This document shows positions 1 to 10,814 of a DNA stretch of 55,479 bases, piece after piece; position 1 is the stretch's first letter; each line of letters starts with the position of its first letter. The position numbers and the translations under genes are program-made. The notes under the pieces are model-generated. The model ran no database searches and was not told where the DNA came from. It saw only the letters and a program-made list of their open reading frames with translations. This stretch comes from Gnetum montanum (taxonomy: Eukaryota; Streptophyta; Gnetopsida; Gnetales; Gnetaceae): NCBI GenBank assembly GCA_015680685.1, contig MNCI01007982.1, positions 15,894 to 71,372 of the forward strand. Direction: 5' to 3'.

Positions 1-90
1 TTTACTGTACACTAACTCATAGGGAGAGTAGCCTATAGGGAGTTTCCATGTAGAGTGGTATGCCCAAAGAGCATTGTTTAGTTTAGTGCT

Positions 91-570
91 CTAGTCTCGC
101 CTAAACTTGCTAATAGTTCTTGTCAATATTTTCATAATCTCCCTATTGGTGACTTCAGCTTGACCGTTCGCTTGGGGGTGGTATGGTGTTGTCAGTTTAT
201 GTTCAACCCCTAAGCATTGCATTAATTTTTGAAAATTTGCACCTATGAAATGCATACCATTGTCTAAAATAAGTGCACGTGGCACACCAAACCTATTTAT
301 GATTTGTTGTTGAAAAAATCGGGCAGCTGTAGATGATGTACAATCCTTAACAGCAGCTGCTTCTGCCCATTTTGTTAGGTAATCAACAGCAACAATAATA
401 TAAGCTTTTCCATTGGACATTGGTGTAATCGACCCCATAAAATCAATTCCCCAAATGTCGAAGGGTTCTAATAGTTGAATTCATTGTTGCGGACCCTTCA
501 TTCTAGTAATCATTCCCCCATCACATTGACAACGCTCACAAGATTGGACGAAATGATGGGTGTCTCAAAA
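91..570 (-). pseudogene. Integrase of element A (zinc finger part plus DDE core)
   Basis: The core reads WGIDFMG (first Asp), then LILDNG (second Asp) and GQAEVTNRE (catalytic Glu), with the conserved [10 protein letters not shown] context, so all three DDE acidic residues are present. Upstream a zinc-binding end is visible as a His-His stretch followed by SCERCQ. Two Trp positions in the segment before it (about 550-600) are TAG stops. Integrase would join the reverse-transcribed cDNA to host DNA in the nucleus. The open stretch covering the core is 115 codons, shorter than a complete integrase of about 350-450 residues. The C-terminal part is beyond the window or decayed. Confidence 0.85.
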
Positions 571-959
571 TAATGTAGGCTAATAATATCTTGCAAGTAG
601 GATCTTGATGGCCATTCGTCTCCTAGCGTAATGAACCCTATAAGGACCCTCATAAGCATCTTGGAGAACTCATAGTTGATCTATATTGGGAACATACCAT
701 TGAACCAAGCCATCAAGACATACTTTGTAAAGTTTCTCATTGATCTCCATAAAGTACTTGGCTCAGTGAAGAAATTGTTGTTTCTTCTTAAGGTTTAACT
801 CTTGTGGTGTTTGTTAGGTAAGGAGATACGTAAGAATGCTACTATACCAATTTGTCTCCGTGGGTGATTGATTATTCACTACACCAGAAAAGAGGAATTC
901 ATAAGGGAAATGATCAAAAATTGGATACTCATCGTCTTTGTTGTCCCATTGCAATTGAG

Positions 960-1320
960 ATACTCATCAGCAACTACATTCTTGGTGCCCTTATGATCGA
1001 TTATTGTTAAATCAAACTCTTGTAAGATTATAAGCCATCATATGATACGAAGGCTTACCATTGGCTTATTCATGAGGAACTAGATTGCACTATGATCTAT
1101 ATGTATATATACTTTATATCCCAATACATAGTGTCTAAACTTTTCTAGTGTAAACACTACAACCATTAATTCTTTCTCTATGGTAGTGTAGTTAAGTTAT
1201 GCACCAGCGATACTTTTACTTGCATAGTGGATGTAATAAGGATGCTTCTGCTCATCTAATTGTGTAAGTACAGCTTCTAGAACATAGTTGGGCATGTCAG
1301 TCATGATATGGAATTGTTTG
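960..1320 (-). pseudogene. RNase H domain and linker of element A
   Basis: Minus-strand translation gives the RNase H block of Ty3/gypsy pol, with readable motifs such as YYIHYASKSI, TTIEKELM and LEKFRHYVLG, followed by the HKGTKNVVAD motif that precedes integrase. It degrades the RNA strand of the RNA:DNA hybrid during reverse transcription. Stop codons interrupt it at positions where the family has other residues. It is collinear with the RT domain (1327-2230) and with integrase to its left in the window. The stretch 570-960 between it and integrase is the degraded integrase N-terminal and linker region. Confidence 0.75.
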
Positions 1321-1326
1321 GACTAG

Positions 1327-2230
1327 TCAGGAGCTTATAGAATGGGTGTTTCTACTAGCTTCTGTTTTAGAGTTTGGAAAGCTAATTCGCATTTCTTGGT
1401 CCAATCGAAAGGTACGTCCTTTTTTTGTTAATTTTACCAATGGTTTGGCAACCTTTGAAAAGTTCTCAATAAATCTCCTATAGTAGCTAGTATGTCCAAG
1501 GAATGACCGAATATCTTTGATAGTTTTCGATTGATGGGTAATTCCTTGGATAATTTTGATTTTCTCGAGGTCTACCTCTATCCCTGTGTGTGAGATTTTG
1601 TGCCATAGTACTATGCCCTCTTGGACCATCAAATGGATTTTCTACCAGTTGAGCCTCAAATTTTTTTTTACACATCTTTTTAACACTTGCTCCAACTAGT
1701 CCAAGGCTTGATCAAAGTTTGCTCCATAAATGGAGAAGTTGTCCATAAAGACCTCCATGCCATTCCCTATCTGCTGTTGGAATATGCTTAGAACTAGTCA
1801 TTGAAATGTTGTAGGGACATTACACGAGCCAAACAACATCTGTTTGTATGCGAACATTCCCCAAGTACTGGTGAACGTAGTCTTGGCTTAGTCTTCTGGG
1901 GCTATTTGTATTTGGTTATATCTGCTATATCTATCCAAAAAACTGTAATAGGAATGCCTTGCAATGGTGTCTAAGACTTGGTCGACAAATGGCAATGAAA
2001 AGTGATCTTTGAATGTTGCCATATTTAGTAGCTTGAAATCTATGCACACCCACCATTTGCCTCCATTTTTAGGAACAATAACTAAGGGGCTAACCCATTG
2101 GCTATCAGCAATGGGGTATATGAACCTAGCCTTGAGAAGTTGTTCGATTTTTTCCTTAACTACTTGCTTTAGCTTACGGTTCAATCGCCTTTGTGGTTGT
2201 CTTCAAGGCTTCATGGAGGGGTCAGTGTAA
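1327..2230 (-). pseudogene. Reverse transcriptase of element A, catalytic motif altered
   Basis: Two open minus-strand blocks (1327-1632 and 1888-2184) plus the stretch between them give most of a Ty3/gypsy RT. The N-terminal fingers read SPLVIVPKNGGKWWVCID, followed by FVDQVLD. The palm motif reads VFMDNFSIYG near 1735-1765, and the RT/RNase H connection reads IRSFLGHTSYYRRFIENFSK. The family signature is two adjacent aspartates. Here the second is Asn, a G-to-A type change, so polymerase activity is not expected. Stops also interrupt the middle. This is a dead copy. Confidence 0.85.
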
Positions 2231-2619
2231 ATTCTATGTTGAAATATCCTAGGATCTGTTCCAATTAATTCGGGATATGACCAAGCGAAGGCTTCTGATC
2301 ATTTATTTATTACCTTCAGCAATTCTTTTTTCTATTGAGGAGCAAGCTTAGCGTTGATAATTACTGGTATTCCATTTTTAAGGAATGTGTATTCCTTACC
2401 AGTGGGAAATGGTTTTAGCTTGAGGGGCTCCTGCTTAAATTGCTCAAGGATTTCCAACTTCCCCTAATTGATATTTTCAAAGTTAAGACTTGGAAGTTGG
2501 TGGTGGACTTGCTCTAATACGTCTATGCTATCGATGTAAGCACAAGTCAAACCCTTAGTTGGTTCCATGCATATGAGTGAACTGCTTTCTTGATTAGCTG
2601 TCAACCACTGGGTGTCTTC

Positions 2620-3180
2620 CTATCGTGTGGCTACTGCATACAAGCATCTTTGTATGTTAATCACTTGTGCACACTGATTGCATGCAAGCAATGCTAAACT
2701 TTGCACAACCCATGACCTCTTCAAGCAGTTACACCCTATGTCACTGTATACGATGCATTGAACTTTCTTCTTATCGATCTTTCTGAATGTATTTTCCTTT
2801 GATATTTCTAGGAGAAGATTGCGGGTTCCTAGGCACACGTCAACTATGATTAGCCATGCTCTTCCCATTATGATTGGGAAGTACCCCTTATCATTGATCA
2901 CCTGAATCACTAGGAAATCAGCTGGGTACGACCACCCACAAACAGTAGTAATAATGTCTTCCACCAGTCCCAATGGGACAGTGATGGATTGGTCGACCAA
3001 CTCTAGATGGATGTTGCTCTTTTTCAATGGAGGTAGGTTCTAGGCCTTGTACATTTCTTGAGAAATCAAGTTGACACCAGAACCTAAATCCAAAAGAGCC
3101 TTACATAGCACATTTCCAGTGATTTGTAAGTATATCAGAGGACTCCCAGGATCAGAGAATTTCCTGGGAAGGTGACCAGC
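2620..3180 (-). pseudogene. Aspartic protease of element A
   Basis: The retropepsin-type active site is readable as LDLGSGVNLIS near 3075-3110, followed by a second conserved block with FPIIMGRAWL near 2855-2890. Such a protease cleaves the gag-pol polyprotein. The domain spans the end of one open stretch (3040-3513) and the next (2620-3027), with an in-frame stop between them. The D-x-G-S/T type catalytic Asp is kept. It lies between the gag remnant and RT, as expected. Positions 2231-2619 to its left are linker to RT with stops. Confidence 0.75.
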
Positions 3181-4395
3181 TTTGATCCAATTGGTGAAGG
3201 CATGTATTAGCATGACTGTATGCATTGAGTGCGATGATTGGGTTGAAAGGGGCTCCGAAGTTTTGATTGATACTGAGGTATCTAAGGAATCAACTGCTTG
3301 TGATTGCAAGGGCTTGGTTAGATTGTTGGTTCTAAAGAAAAGTCTTTTCTTCATGTGGTTGTTGGAACCAACAGTAGGTTGAGAGTTAACAACCCTTGTG
3401 ATGTTATGTTGCTGCAGTTGGGTAGGGATTTCACCTTGCATAGTTGGAGTAGGTGGTAGTGGAGCCATTGGTGGAAGAGATGCAGCCGAATGAGAAGGAT
3501 GATATGCTTGCAAGATATTGTCCCTAGAAGAGGGATTCCCATAATACTCACGAGCTTGGTAGTGAGGTTGAGGAGTACCGTGACTAGTAGAGTCACGTGG
3601 AGAGACTAGCTACTACACGTAATATCTATACGGGTCAGGTTGCCGGTAAGGATACTGTTGCCTTGGTGGTGGCATTCCCCATGATGTGGGTATTTCCACT
3701 GTTGATATTGCTTAATTGGTTGTGGTGGAGTTCCATTGGGATAGTACGTTAAGGGTTCGTGGAATTGTCTTGGGTTACCTTGAGGATAAGGTAACTTTTG
3801 GGGTGCTTGCCATTTGTTCAATTGTGGGTTGAGTGCAAACACCCTAGACTCCTGCAGATGTGAGATTACAAGGCAACATCTCTTAGGATGGTCATATTGA
3901 CATATCTCGCATCCACTATCATTTTTTGTTTCCGACTCCACAACCTCTTCAATGATGGCAACTTTGCCCTTACCCTTGCTACATGCATGTTTAGCTTCTC
4001 TTTTTTTTTCTTTTTTCATGATCACTACCTTGCTCTCTAGACTCCTCTACTATTTTAAGAACAGTTTAAAATCTATTGTTTAGGGAATCCCACATTTGGT
4101 CTACCTTTACTGAAACTTCTGATGTCATCTTTTGGATAGGCAAAGTTTTCCTATTCACCATCTCTTCGAGAGGTGACTCTTCTTCATCCTCACAAAATCT
4201 TACTTCCCTCTTCAAGAGGGAAGGATCTCGATTATACTCTTCTGCACTTTCTCTCTTCCATAGCTCACCTTCTTACTTAGCAACTTGCTCCAATACTTTT
4301 TGAATTTGATGAGACCTAAGCTCAAATAATCTCCCTTGGGCATAAGTCTCAAGGGTTCTTCTTGTTTCATTTAGCCATTTTTGATCTGATAGATG
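3181..4395 (-). pseudogene. Gag C-terminal half of element A
   Basis: The minus strand shows the C-terminal part of the gag domain (readable motifs ETYAQGR, FELRSHQIQ and EGELWKRES), a Lys/Glu-rich linker, then a CEICQYDHPKRCC block that resembles a diverged CCHC zinc knuckle (C-x2-C-x3-H). A long Pro/Gln/Tyr/Ser-rich tail (about 3200-3850) follows. The same succession is seen in the gag of elements B, C and D. The N-terminal gag half is absent: the match ends near 4395 at a junction with unrelated sequence. Several stops and frame changes are present. Confidence 0.7.
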
Positions 4396-6379
4396 ACATA
4401 CAATTGCATCATCCACTTGTGATAACTACTCCCATAATCCAAAAACTCAAGAGTTATTCTAACCCCTTTAGCTTAGGGTAGAAAACACATGTATGTGTCA
4501 TCTACTTGTAGCAACTAGTTACACAATTTGATCCTCTACAAGAGTAAGATTAAGATCTGTTCACTTATCTTTATTCATTTTATCTGTCATTTGTAATTAC
4601 TTTGCAATATAATTTGAATGTGTCTTCTACCTGAACCAAAACCTTGGCTTCAATCCCAAGTGTAATAGCATTGCTATGGGAAAGCATCACTTGGCATCAC
4701 CCAAAAGTTCCAAAGTAGGCAAACATTTCAAAGTAGACTTAAGGTGGACTACACCTCAACATCCTCAAGAACTTACAAGTACAACATAATTACACAACTC
4801 ACATGCCACATGTTAGTCTAGTTAGGGGCATTACAAGAATGCCTTTATTATCATATAAGCGACCAAACCAATACAACATACATAACATACTCAGGAGCAC
4901 TCGCATATACATAAAGACACCTTTCCCTTACGAGAGCTAAGGTACACTCCTACTCTACTACATCCAACCCTAAGCCTTACTCTATAGAGAAAGGTGGTAA
5001 TCTAAGTATTATAGCCAAAGCTTTTCTACAAGCCTAAATATCCTTATGATGTAATACACAAGAAATCATAGCCATGTAGTTCTTTAGTGATGGTTAAGAT
5101 AGCATGGAACCCATAAGAATCTCAACACTCATTCTAGCCCTTGTCTCGAAAGAAAAATAACCTTCAATCCATGAACAAGGCATATTTTCCTATACTTATG
5201 CTATGGATTGAAGTGGTTGCCTTGATTTGCATGAGCATTCTTTTCAAAGGAACATTCCACCAAGACTAATATGAACATTTTGAACACATATGATAAATGA
5301 CTATAAGAAGACACAGTCAATATCAAATGTAGTTAAGATAAAGGCTTATATTATGCTTAATTTCCATTAGTGACTTAACTTGACAATGATCTACCAAAGT
5401 ATCATGTTGGAATGTCTTGGAAATATATATAGTCAAATAGCTTCTAATTTGTTTTTTTTTAAAAAAAATAAGCTTCTAATAAAAGTATTACAAGTAGGAC
5501 TTGAGTTTTGAACATGGATTCATCAAATAATAACTATTTTTGAAGTTCTATTTTTTTTTAAGATTCCTAATCAAGGCCTTAACCCCAAACTATACATCCA
5601 AAGAGTACATGTTGCACAATTATTTGAAATAAATCTTGTCGAATTTCTCAAGACATATCGCCAATAGGATACATTAGAAGAAGTATAATAAAATATAATG
5701 ATACCTTAAGTATGATCCACATTAATAAGTACGGGCAAGTTCGAATATTATAATATATACATTTGTTATTTGTTATGTATAATTCTTCTAGCCATTTGCA
5801 ACTTTTTGTGATATATAAATATCTTGTACCTTTATTTTATTAGTACAAGCTAATCTAATAAGGTAGACAAAGGATTTAACAATAGTAGTTAACTCAATGT
5901 CTAACTGGCATTATAAGGATTACCACTTCAAGTTACACCTACTTGAATTCTAAATACCATGTTTGTTTGAGTTATCATACCTCTAAAACATATCACTAGA
6001 TAGTTTAATGCTCCAACATCAATGACCAAATTTTGAAGTTGTAATGCTTATTAAAGTCAACAAAAATATGGCAAGTTTTACTAGTAATCTTTAGATTAAA
6101 ATCTAGAGATCCTATTACCTTCAATCCCAAATAATAACTAATGAAGAGGTTTATCAATGAAACAATCAAGTACATATTTTTCTTTGAAAGCCCTAAATTT
6201 CTCATCACCTTCGTTGTGAAAATCATAAATCAAATGATTTAAATTTGTAACTCAATCAAAGTATATTCTACAAGGATAAATTTTTAACAAAATGGTGGCT
6301 AGAAATATGGAATCACCATAGCAATATCTATAAAGAATGAAAATGTTAGAAATTAGTTTGAAGCAAGTTACATGTTAGA
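4396..6379. other. Non-coding stretch, no recognised feature
   Basis: About 2 kb of AT-rich sequence without a convincing coding region on either strand. The only longer open frame, minus 6005-6226 (73 codons), has no recognisable motif. A T-run followed directly by an A-run lies near 5452-5470. I see no LTR ends, RNA gene or family relationship to the right-hand elements here. Confidence 0.5.
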
Positions 6380-9300
6380 TATACATTTTAAAATTGTAAA
6401 AATAAAAATAAAAAATGATAAAGCTTTAATAAAATTGAAGATTCTCCACTCTGCTTTTTAGGAGTGTTCTCAATCTGGTGTGCAGTTGCATTTTCTGGCA
6501 ACGGTAGCAAGGTCGAGGCACATTTCTGTGGGCTGCTTTGTTTAACCCGCTTTGCAGAGTCATATTCGGTCTTGCGTTTGTGGTTGATAAGTAGTCCTCG
6601 AGAGTCCTGCCGTACTGTCCCTGCCAAAAGTTGCAGGAATAAAAAGAATGAGAAGAGACGCCTTGAAGTTTCAACGACAAAGGCAAACATGTTTCTCACA
6701 GGGCTCTTAAGTGTATCATATCTGATCGAAAATCATTTTTATCATCCTGAGATAACTCCCCTTTCCTAGTTTCTTCCTTCAAGGCCTCTGTTCCAAGGGA
6801 GTCATGTTGTTCAATGTTTTGACAATGTTCATGTGGATCCACATCCCTATTTAAGTCATTTGTTTTTTTTCACCAAGGCAGGTGTTGCATTAGTATGCTG
6901 CATCTCAACTATTACTAACTTCGTGAAGATTATTGGCTTCTTTAGTTGAAGTTGTTTCACTTGTTGCTTTTGCTGATTCATCCGTTGTTGAGGAATTATG
7001 CTGCTGAACTTCCCCAAGAGCATCCACACGGTTTCTCAAAGCAATACCTAACTTTCTTACTGCAGTAATTTCCCAGGCAATGTCCCATTTACTCTGGGGA
7101 CCACAACCATTTCAGCAGTGATCACTCTCATCATCACCCGGTAACGACTGTAATAGTTCTGACAGAGCAGCCGCATTCATGCTTTTAACATCAAGGTTTT
7201 CAATTTTCAAACTCGAGGTTGAGGAAAAAGCTTTTTGCCCTGTACATTTTTTTGTTGGATCAATTGAAATGTAAGAAGTCAAAAACAAGTCACCTAGATT
7301 TAAGATGGCCACCAAATCTATTGTAGGAAGCGTTCATAGTAGAAATACTCCAAATTTTATTCACTCCAAATTTTATTCATGGTTAGCTCTTGGCATCAAA
7401 AATCCAATAGTAATAAAATATTATAGGATGAAAATTGACGATGTCTTGGACGTTTCACTTTCTTTTTTATGGTGGTCCTTGGGAATCTGAAAAAAATACT
7501 AAAATGAAGCCTTTTGTTTTTTTGAATAAAATTTGAGATTGATGAGTAAGGAAGGTATTGAAGCAAAATTACCAATTTAGAAGCCAGTTGCGATTTATCG
7601 CCAACGGAATCATCTGCACAAGAATAAACCATGTTAACAAGAAAAATCATGTATAAGCAATTAAGTGAAACCACTCAAGAAAGGTTACCTGGCAGTGTTT
7701 CTTTGAACCTGTTTCTCTCTCTTGTTGGCAGCTTTTGTGTGCATATGCTTCAGTTTTCTGGAGAGAATTATTAGAGGAATTCGTTGCTCTGATGCCTAGA
7801 GATTTTTTCGCAGGCACACTGGCTTCCCTTTTGCCTATGGGTTTCAACTTTGACATCCTTTGAGAAGAAACTCTTGCAGGAGTGCATTTTTTATCTTGAA
7901 TCGCCTTTCTTTTAGCAGTATAGTTTACGTTCTTCGCTTCATCGATGACATCCTTATTTATTTTGCCAGGATTTTCACTGACACTAAATAGAGAAAGCTT
8001 ATCCTCATCTTCTTCTAAATCAAAAATGATACTTGAACTGCTAGCCTGTCCGACTTTCGTATCTCCGTTGTTTTTATCTTTTACCTGTCCATCATTAACA
8101 CCGGTTTTGCTAACTTCTGCAATAACTTCTTTCATAGGGCCATTGCTGCTACTGATATCCTGATTGTCATCCTCCCCTTTACTGCTAGTTTTGTTTGACA
8201 TTTGGGATAATTCCGAGGCACAGGATACAAGCCCAATTTCTCCGATTTGCATTGTTGACCGAGGTTTGCTTTCACGTGGTTTCTTATTGCTAAAATCTCC
8301 AAATGCATCATTTTTCATTTCCGAGCCACAAGAAAGAAATCCATCTTCCCTGGGTAATGAAAAAATGCATGAATGAGGTTCACCATCTGCTGATTCTTTA
8401 TTGTTAGGAGTTGCAACGACATCATTCCCACCTATTTTGAACATCTTTGATGCAGCATTTTGCACTCCTATGGATTCGATATCTAAAAAAAAATTTAAAA
8501 AGAAAAAGAAAAAGAAAAATCTAATGCTTATTTTTCGTCGTGGCAAATAAAAACTACCGGAGATGCAATAATTTTTAGTTCATAGGAAGAAAACTAAACT
8601 ACGCTTATTGTGTGCTCACCTGACTCAGCTATACTAGTCTCCGCCAAAATACCATATTTCTGCATAACTCCCTTGGTAACATCCCCTAGCTTCAGCATTT
8701 CATGCTTTCTTGTGTATAATTTCAAAGCATTGCAAAGGCGTTGTAGAGGCTGCAGAGATACAGTTGTTCCTGGTTAAGATTCCTTACAAGTTCTTTTATT
8801 TAACCTAACCAAAATCAAACTTACCTGAACATTTGCCTCAATAGCAAGATTGAAAAATCCCAACCAGTAGGTCGATGTGTTTAATTTATTGACTTCTCTA
8901 GTTTGATAAGGCCTCGTGATTTTCAAGGATGTCGTAGACTTGCTAGGTCTGGAGCCTTCTCCTGTAGAAGTCTTGGTTTTATGTTGAAATTGTGCTTCTT
9001 GAAATGACACTAAAAGCATTTTCTCGAGGGACTTGGTTCTCTTTGTACTAGATGGAGAATTAACTGAAGATGACATTGAGAGACCTTGTTCTTTGGCATG
9101 CTTCTCTTTAGTTGAGTTTTGGCCAGGGTTGAGGATCTTGCTTTTTAAACCAGTGGTTGTCCTGAAATGAAAGTGGTAATAAGCTGACATTAGAAAGTAT
9201 AGTTTTACTCCTGTAAAAGGCAACGAGTGTGTTTTGGGGAAACAACATAAATGGAAGATCCAGCATATAACATGCATTATCACCTTAAGATATCAGCCTT

Positions 9301-9380
9301 GAGCTGGTTTGTCTCTATATCTTTCTTGTTGTCTTTATCAAGGGAGTGTAATGAGGTGACACGTTTGTATTTAGATTTTC
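6380..9380 (-). pseudogene. Multi-exon gene of unknown function, probably nuclear; 3' part damaged
   Basis: At least seven coding blocks with plausible splice sites lie on the minus strand. The first four join cleanly in frame: 9380-9284, 9161-8825, 8749-8620 and 8482-7689, each flanked by AG and GT. The joined product is Ser/Lys-rich, mostly low in hydrophobics, with basic patches suited to a nuclear protein. One compact segment across the 8825/8749 junction (YWLGFFNLAIEANVQ joined to PLQRLCNALKLYTRKHE) looks like folded helices. An acidic motif IIFDLEEDED lies near 8000-8050. Further blocks at about 7617-7575, 7490-7430, 7315-6900, 6865-6690 and 6633-6380 continue in coding style (NHKRKTEYDSAKRVKQ near 6560 looks like a nuclear localisation signal). 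They show a TGA between DDESDHC and NGCGPQSKW at about 7105-7118, and frame breaks. I do not recognise the family. It could be a pseudogene, or a real gene with assembly errors in homopolymers. Confidence 0.6.
7689..8482 (-). CDS. Largest exon of the unknown minus-strand gene
   Basis: This 794-base exon is open throughout (264 codons plus split codons) and has a good acceptor (T-rich tract then AG at 8484-8483) and donor (CAG/GTAACC at 7689). It joins exactly in phase to the exon at 8749-8620. The product is acidic to basic low-complexity sequence with Ser-rich runs, the acidic patch IIFDLEEDED, and a basic C-terminal part (TAKRKAIQDKKCTPARVSS, then KLKPIGKREASVPAKKSLG). This composition is typical of disordered chromatin or nuclear proteins, but no family motif is visible. 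The phase to the next exon (acceptor near 7617) works only with a weaker donor about 20 bases earlier, so the downstream join is uncertain. Confidence 0.6.
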
Positions 9381-10300
9381 CTGAAAAATATGGAGGAGAT
9401 TGAAAAAGCAGTTGTAATTGAAGAAAATCTTAAGACAAAGCACTGGGTTGAGAAAAGCAAAATTGAATATAGAACACGAATTACTAAGCATAAAATATAG
9501 CATCCATGACTGCAGCCCCGTATTAGACTTGATGTTATAAAAGCCTCAAAACATACATACAGATCTAGATGATGATAACAATTTGCTTTTCGCTTTGCAA
9601 TTTAAATATCAACTCAAGGGAAAAGACCTTTTTAGCTTGCATTTGTCGATGATTTCTAACAACATAAAAGGTTCAAGCTTACAGAAATCGGATCAATGAA
9701 AGGTGAAAAAAAATTACAGCCTACTACTCTTTTCAAACAAAGCAGAAGAGTACATCAGGTATACAAATTGCATGGTCTCAAGTTTGACCATTGTAGAAAA
9801 ATCTATATTTTTTTTCCGACCGATAATCTACAAAGAAAGGCGTCTAATTTCATGAATCATTATTACAATGAATATCACTTTTCCTTTTGCATGTAGCTGA
9901 AGAACCCTGAAATGTAGATTTCCTCCCTTAATTTTCAACCAAAAACCAAATGAACAAGTCTCAAAACGTCTAAAATTGCATCCAAAATCTATTTTGACAT
10001 ATAAATTGGCACCTAAATATTAAAAGGTAACTAAGTATACCACCCACATTAAAAATCAAGACAACCTAAGTGAGGATAGCACAAATTTTGATTCATAAAA
10101 TATTTGAATACAATTTGCCTTTGGAAGCACAAATTTTGAACAGTCATTCCATGCAGAGCACACCNAGAGTGTGAGCACACCAGGATATGGCGTCGGAAAT
10201 TCTCTACGAGCCGGCGCCATAGCAGATATGAACAAACGCAATCTTCATGGAAACAGAGATCCAAGGCACAAACCAGAGAACGCTTAACTAAAAACGTCCA
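9381..10300 (-). other. Upstream region of the unknown gene, possible first exon
   Basis: The region is mostly AT-rich and is the expected place for the 5' end of the minus-strand gene. A short GC-richer stretch at about 10150-10230 could encode an N-terminus on the minus strand beginning MAPARREFPTPYPGVLTL, but a single N base at 10165 and the lack of a clear donor prevent a firm call. The exon at 9380-9284 needs one base from an upstream exon, so at least one more coding exon must exist, here or further upstream. Confidence 0.3.
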
Positions 10301-10600
10301 AAGTCCGTGATTTGAAATTGCTCCTCTATGCAGGTCAGTTTTTATAAGATTACATGGTGGGGTCTTTAACGTTCAGAAATTTATGATTAGCTTTTCAAAA
10401 ATGAAACGACCCTATTATTAAAAATAGAATAACTCTCTCATTAAACATTATGCAACCGCCTGTTGGGACTGTAACCGTTACGTGAAAATTGGTTGCACGA
10501 AAATTATGATTAATAACAATTTGTTTGATGCTTTAAGAAGAATTTGAAGGGTTCAGCCTCTATCTCAATCACAACTTTTAAAATTTAAAAAGTGTTTCCT
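10301..10600. other. Non-coding, AT-rich
   Basis: No coding region, RNA gene or element end can be seen. It lies between the putative 5' end of the minus-strand gene and a short GC-richer repeat-like stretch. Confidence 0.4.
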
Positions 10601-10629
10601 TTTTAAAAAATTAAAATTAATTTTAAATT

Positions 10630-10715
10630 TTCTTTTTTTAAAGAAAAATTGGGAACTGGAGGTCGCGGATTCGACGCCGGTGCCCACAAGTTTGTATTAA
10701 AAAAAAAAACCAAAA
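10630..10715 (+). repeat. Possible SINE-like fragment with tRNA-type B box and A-rich tail
   Basis: A short GC-rich stretch contains TGGAGGTCGCGGATTCGAC, which resembles the Pol III B box (GGTTCGANNCC) of tRNA-derived plant SINEs with one inserted base. It is followed by TTTGTATT and an A-rich run at about 10697-10725. No clear A box or target duplication was found, so only a fragment or chance similarity can be claimed. Confidence 0.3.
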
Positions 10716-10814
10716 AAAATAACCCTTTTGCAGGGCCGGTCGGACCAGCGGCAAGCGGCAGCAGCTGGCGTGCCAAATTCTGCCTGCCATCAGGCAAGTA
10801 AGCAAGCAATCAAG

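Larger units (their letters stand above)
1..4395 (-). mobile_element. Element A: decayed Ty3/gypsy (Athila-like) retrotransposon, partial
   Basis: Reading the minus strand, degraded domains appear in the order gag, protease, reverse transcriptase, RNase H, integrase, which is the Ty3/gypsy order. The protein fragments closely resemble those of the plus-strand elements further right, so A belongs to the same broad family but lies in the opposite orientation. The left side runs off the window inside integrase. On the right the match to gag stops near 4395, leaving the N-terminal half of gag, the leader and the 5' LTR missing. Many in-frame stops and frame changes show it is dead. The Athila-lineage label rests on the relatives having a third reading frame after pol and is an inference. 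Confidence 0.85.

Noticed and set aside
6464-6769. Plus-strand 101-codon open frame as a gene
   Set aside because: It is the complement of a minus-strand exon with coding-style sequence and nuclear localisation-type motif; no motif on the plus strand.
7945-8376. Plus-strand Ser/Leu-rich open frames at 7945-8163 and 8164-8376
   Set aside because: They are antisense shadows of the 7689-8482 exon.
10630-10680. A complete tRNA gene at the B-box-like sequence
   Set aside because: No cloverleaf, anticodon arm or A box can be folded from the flanking bases.
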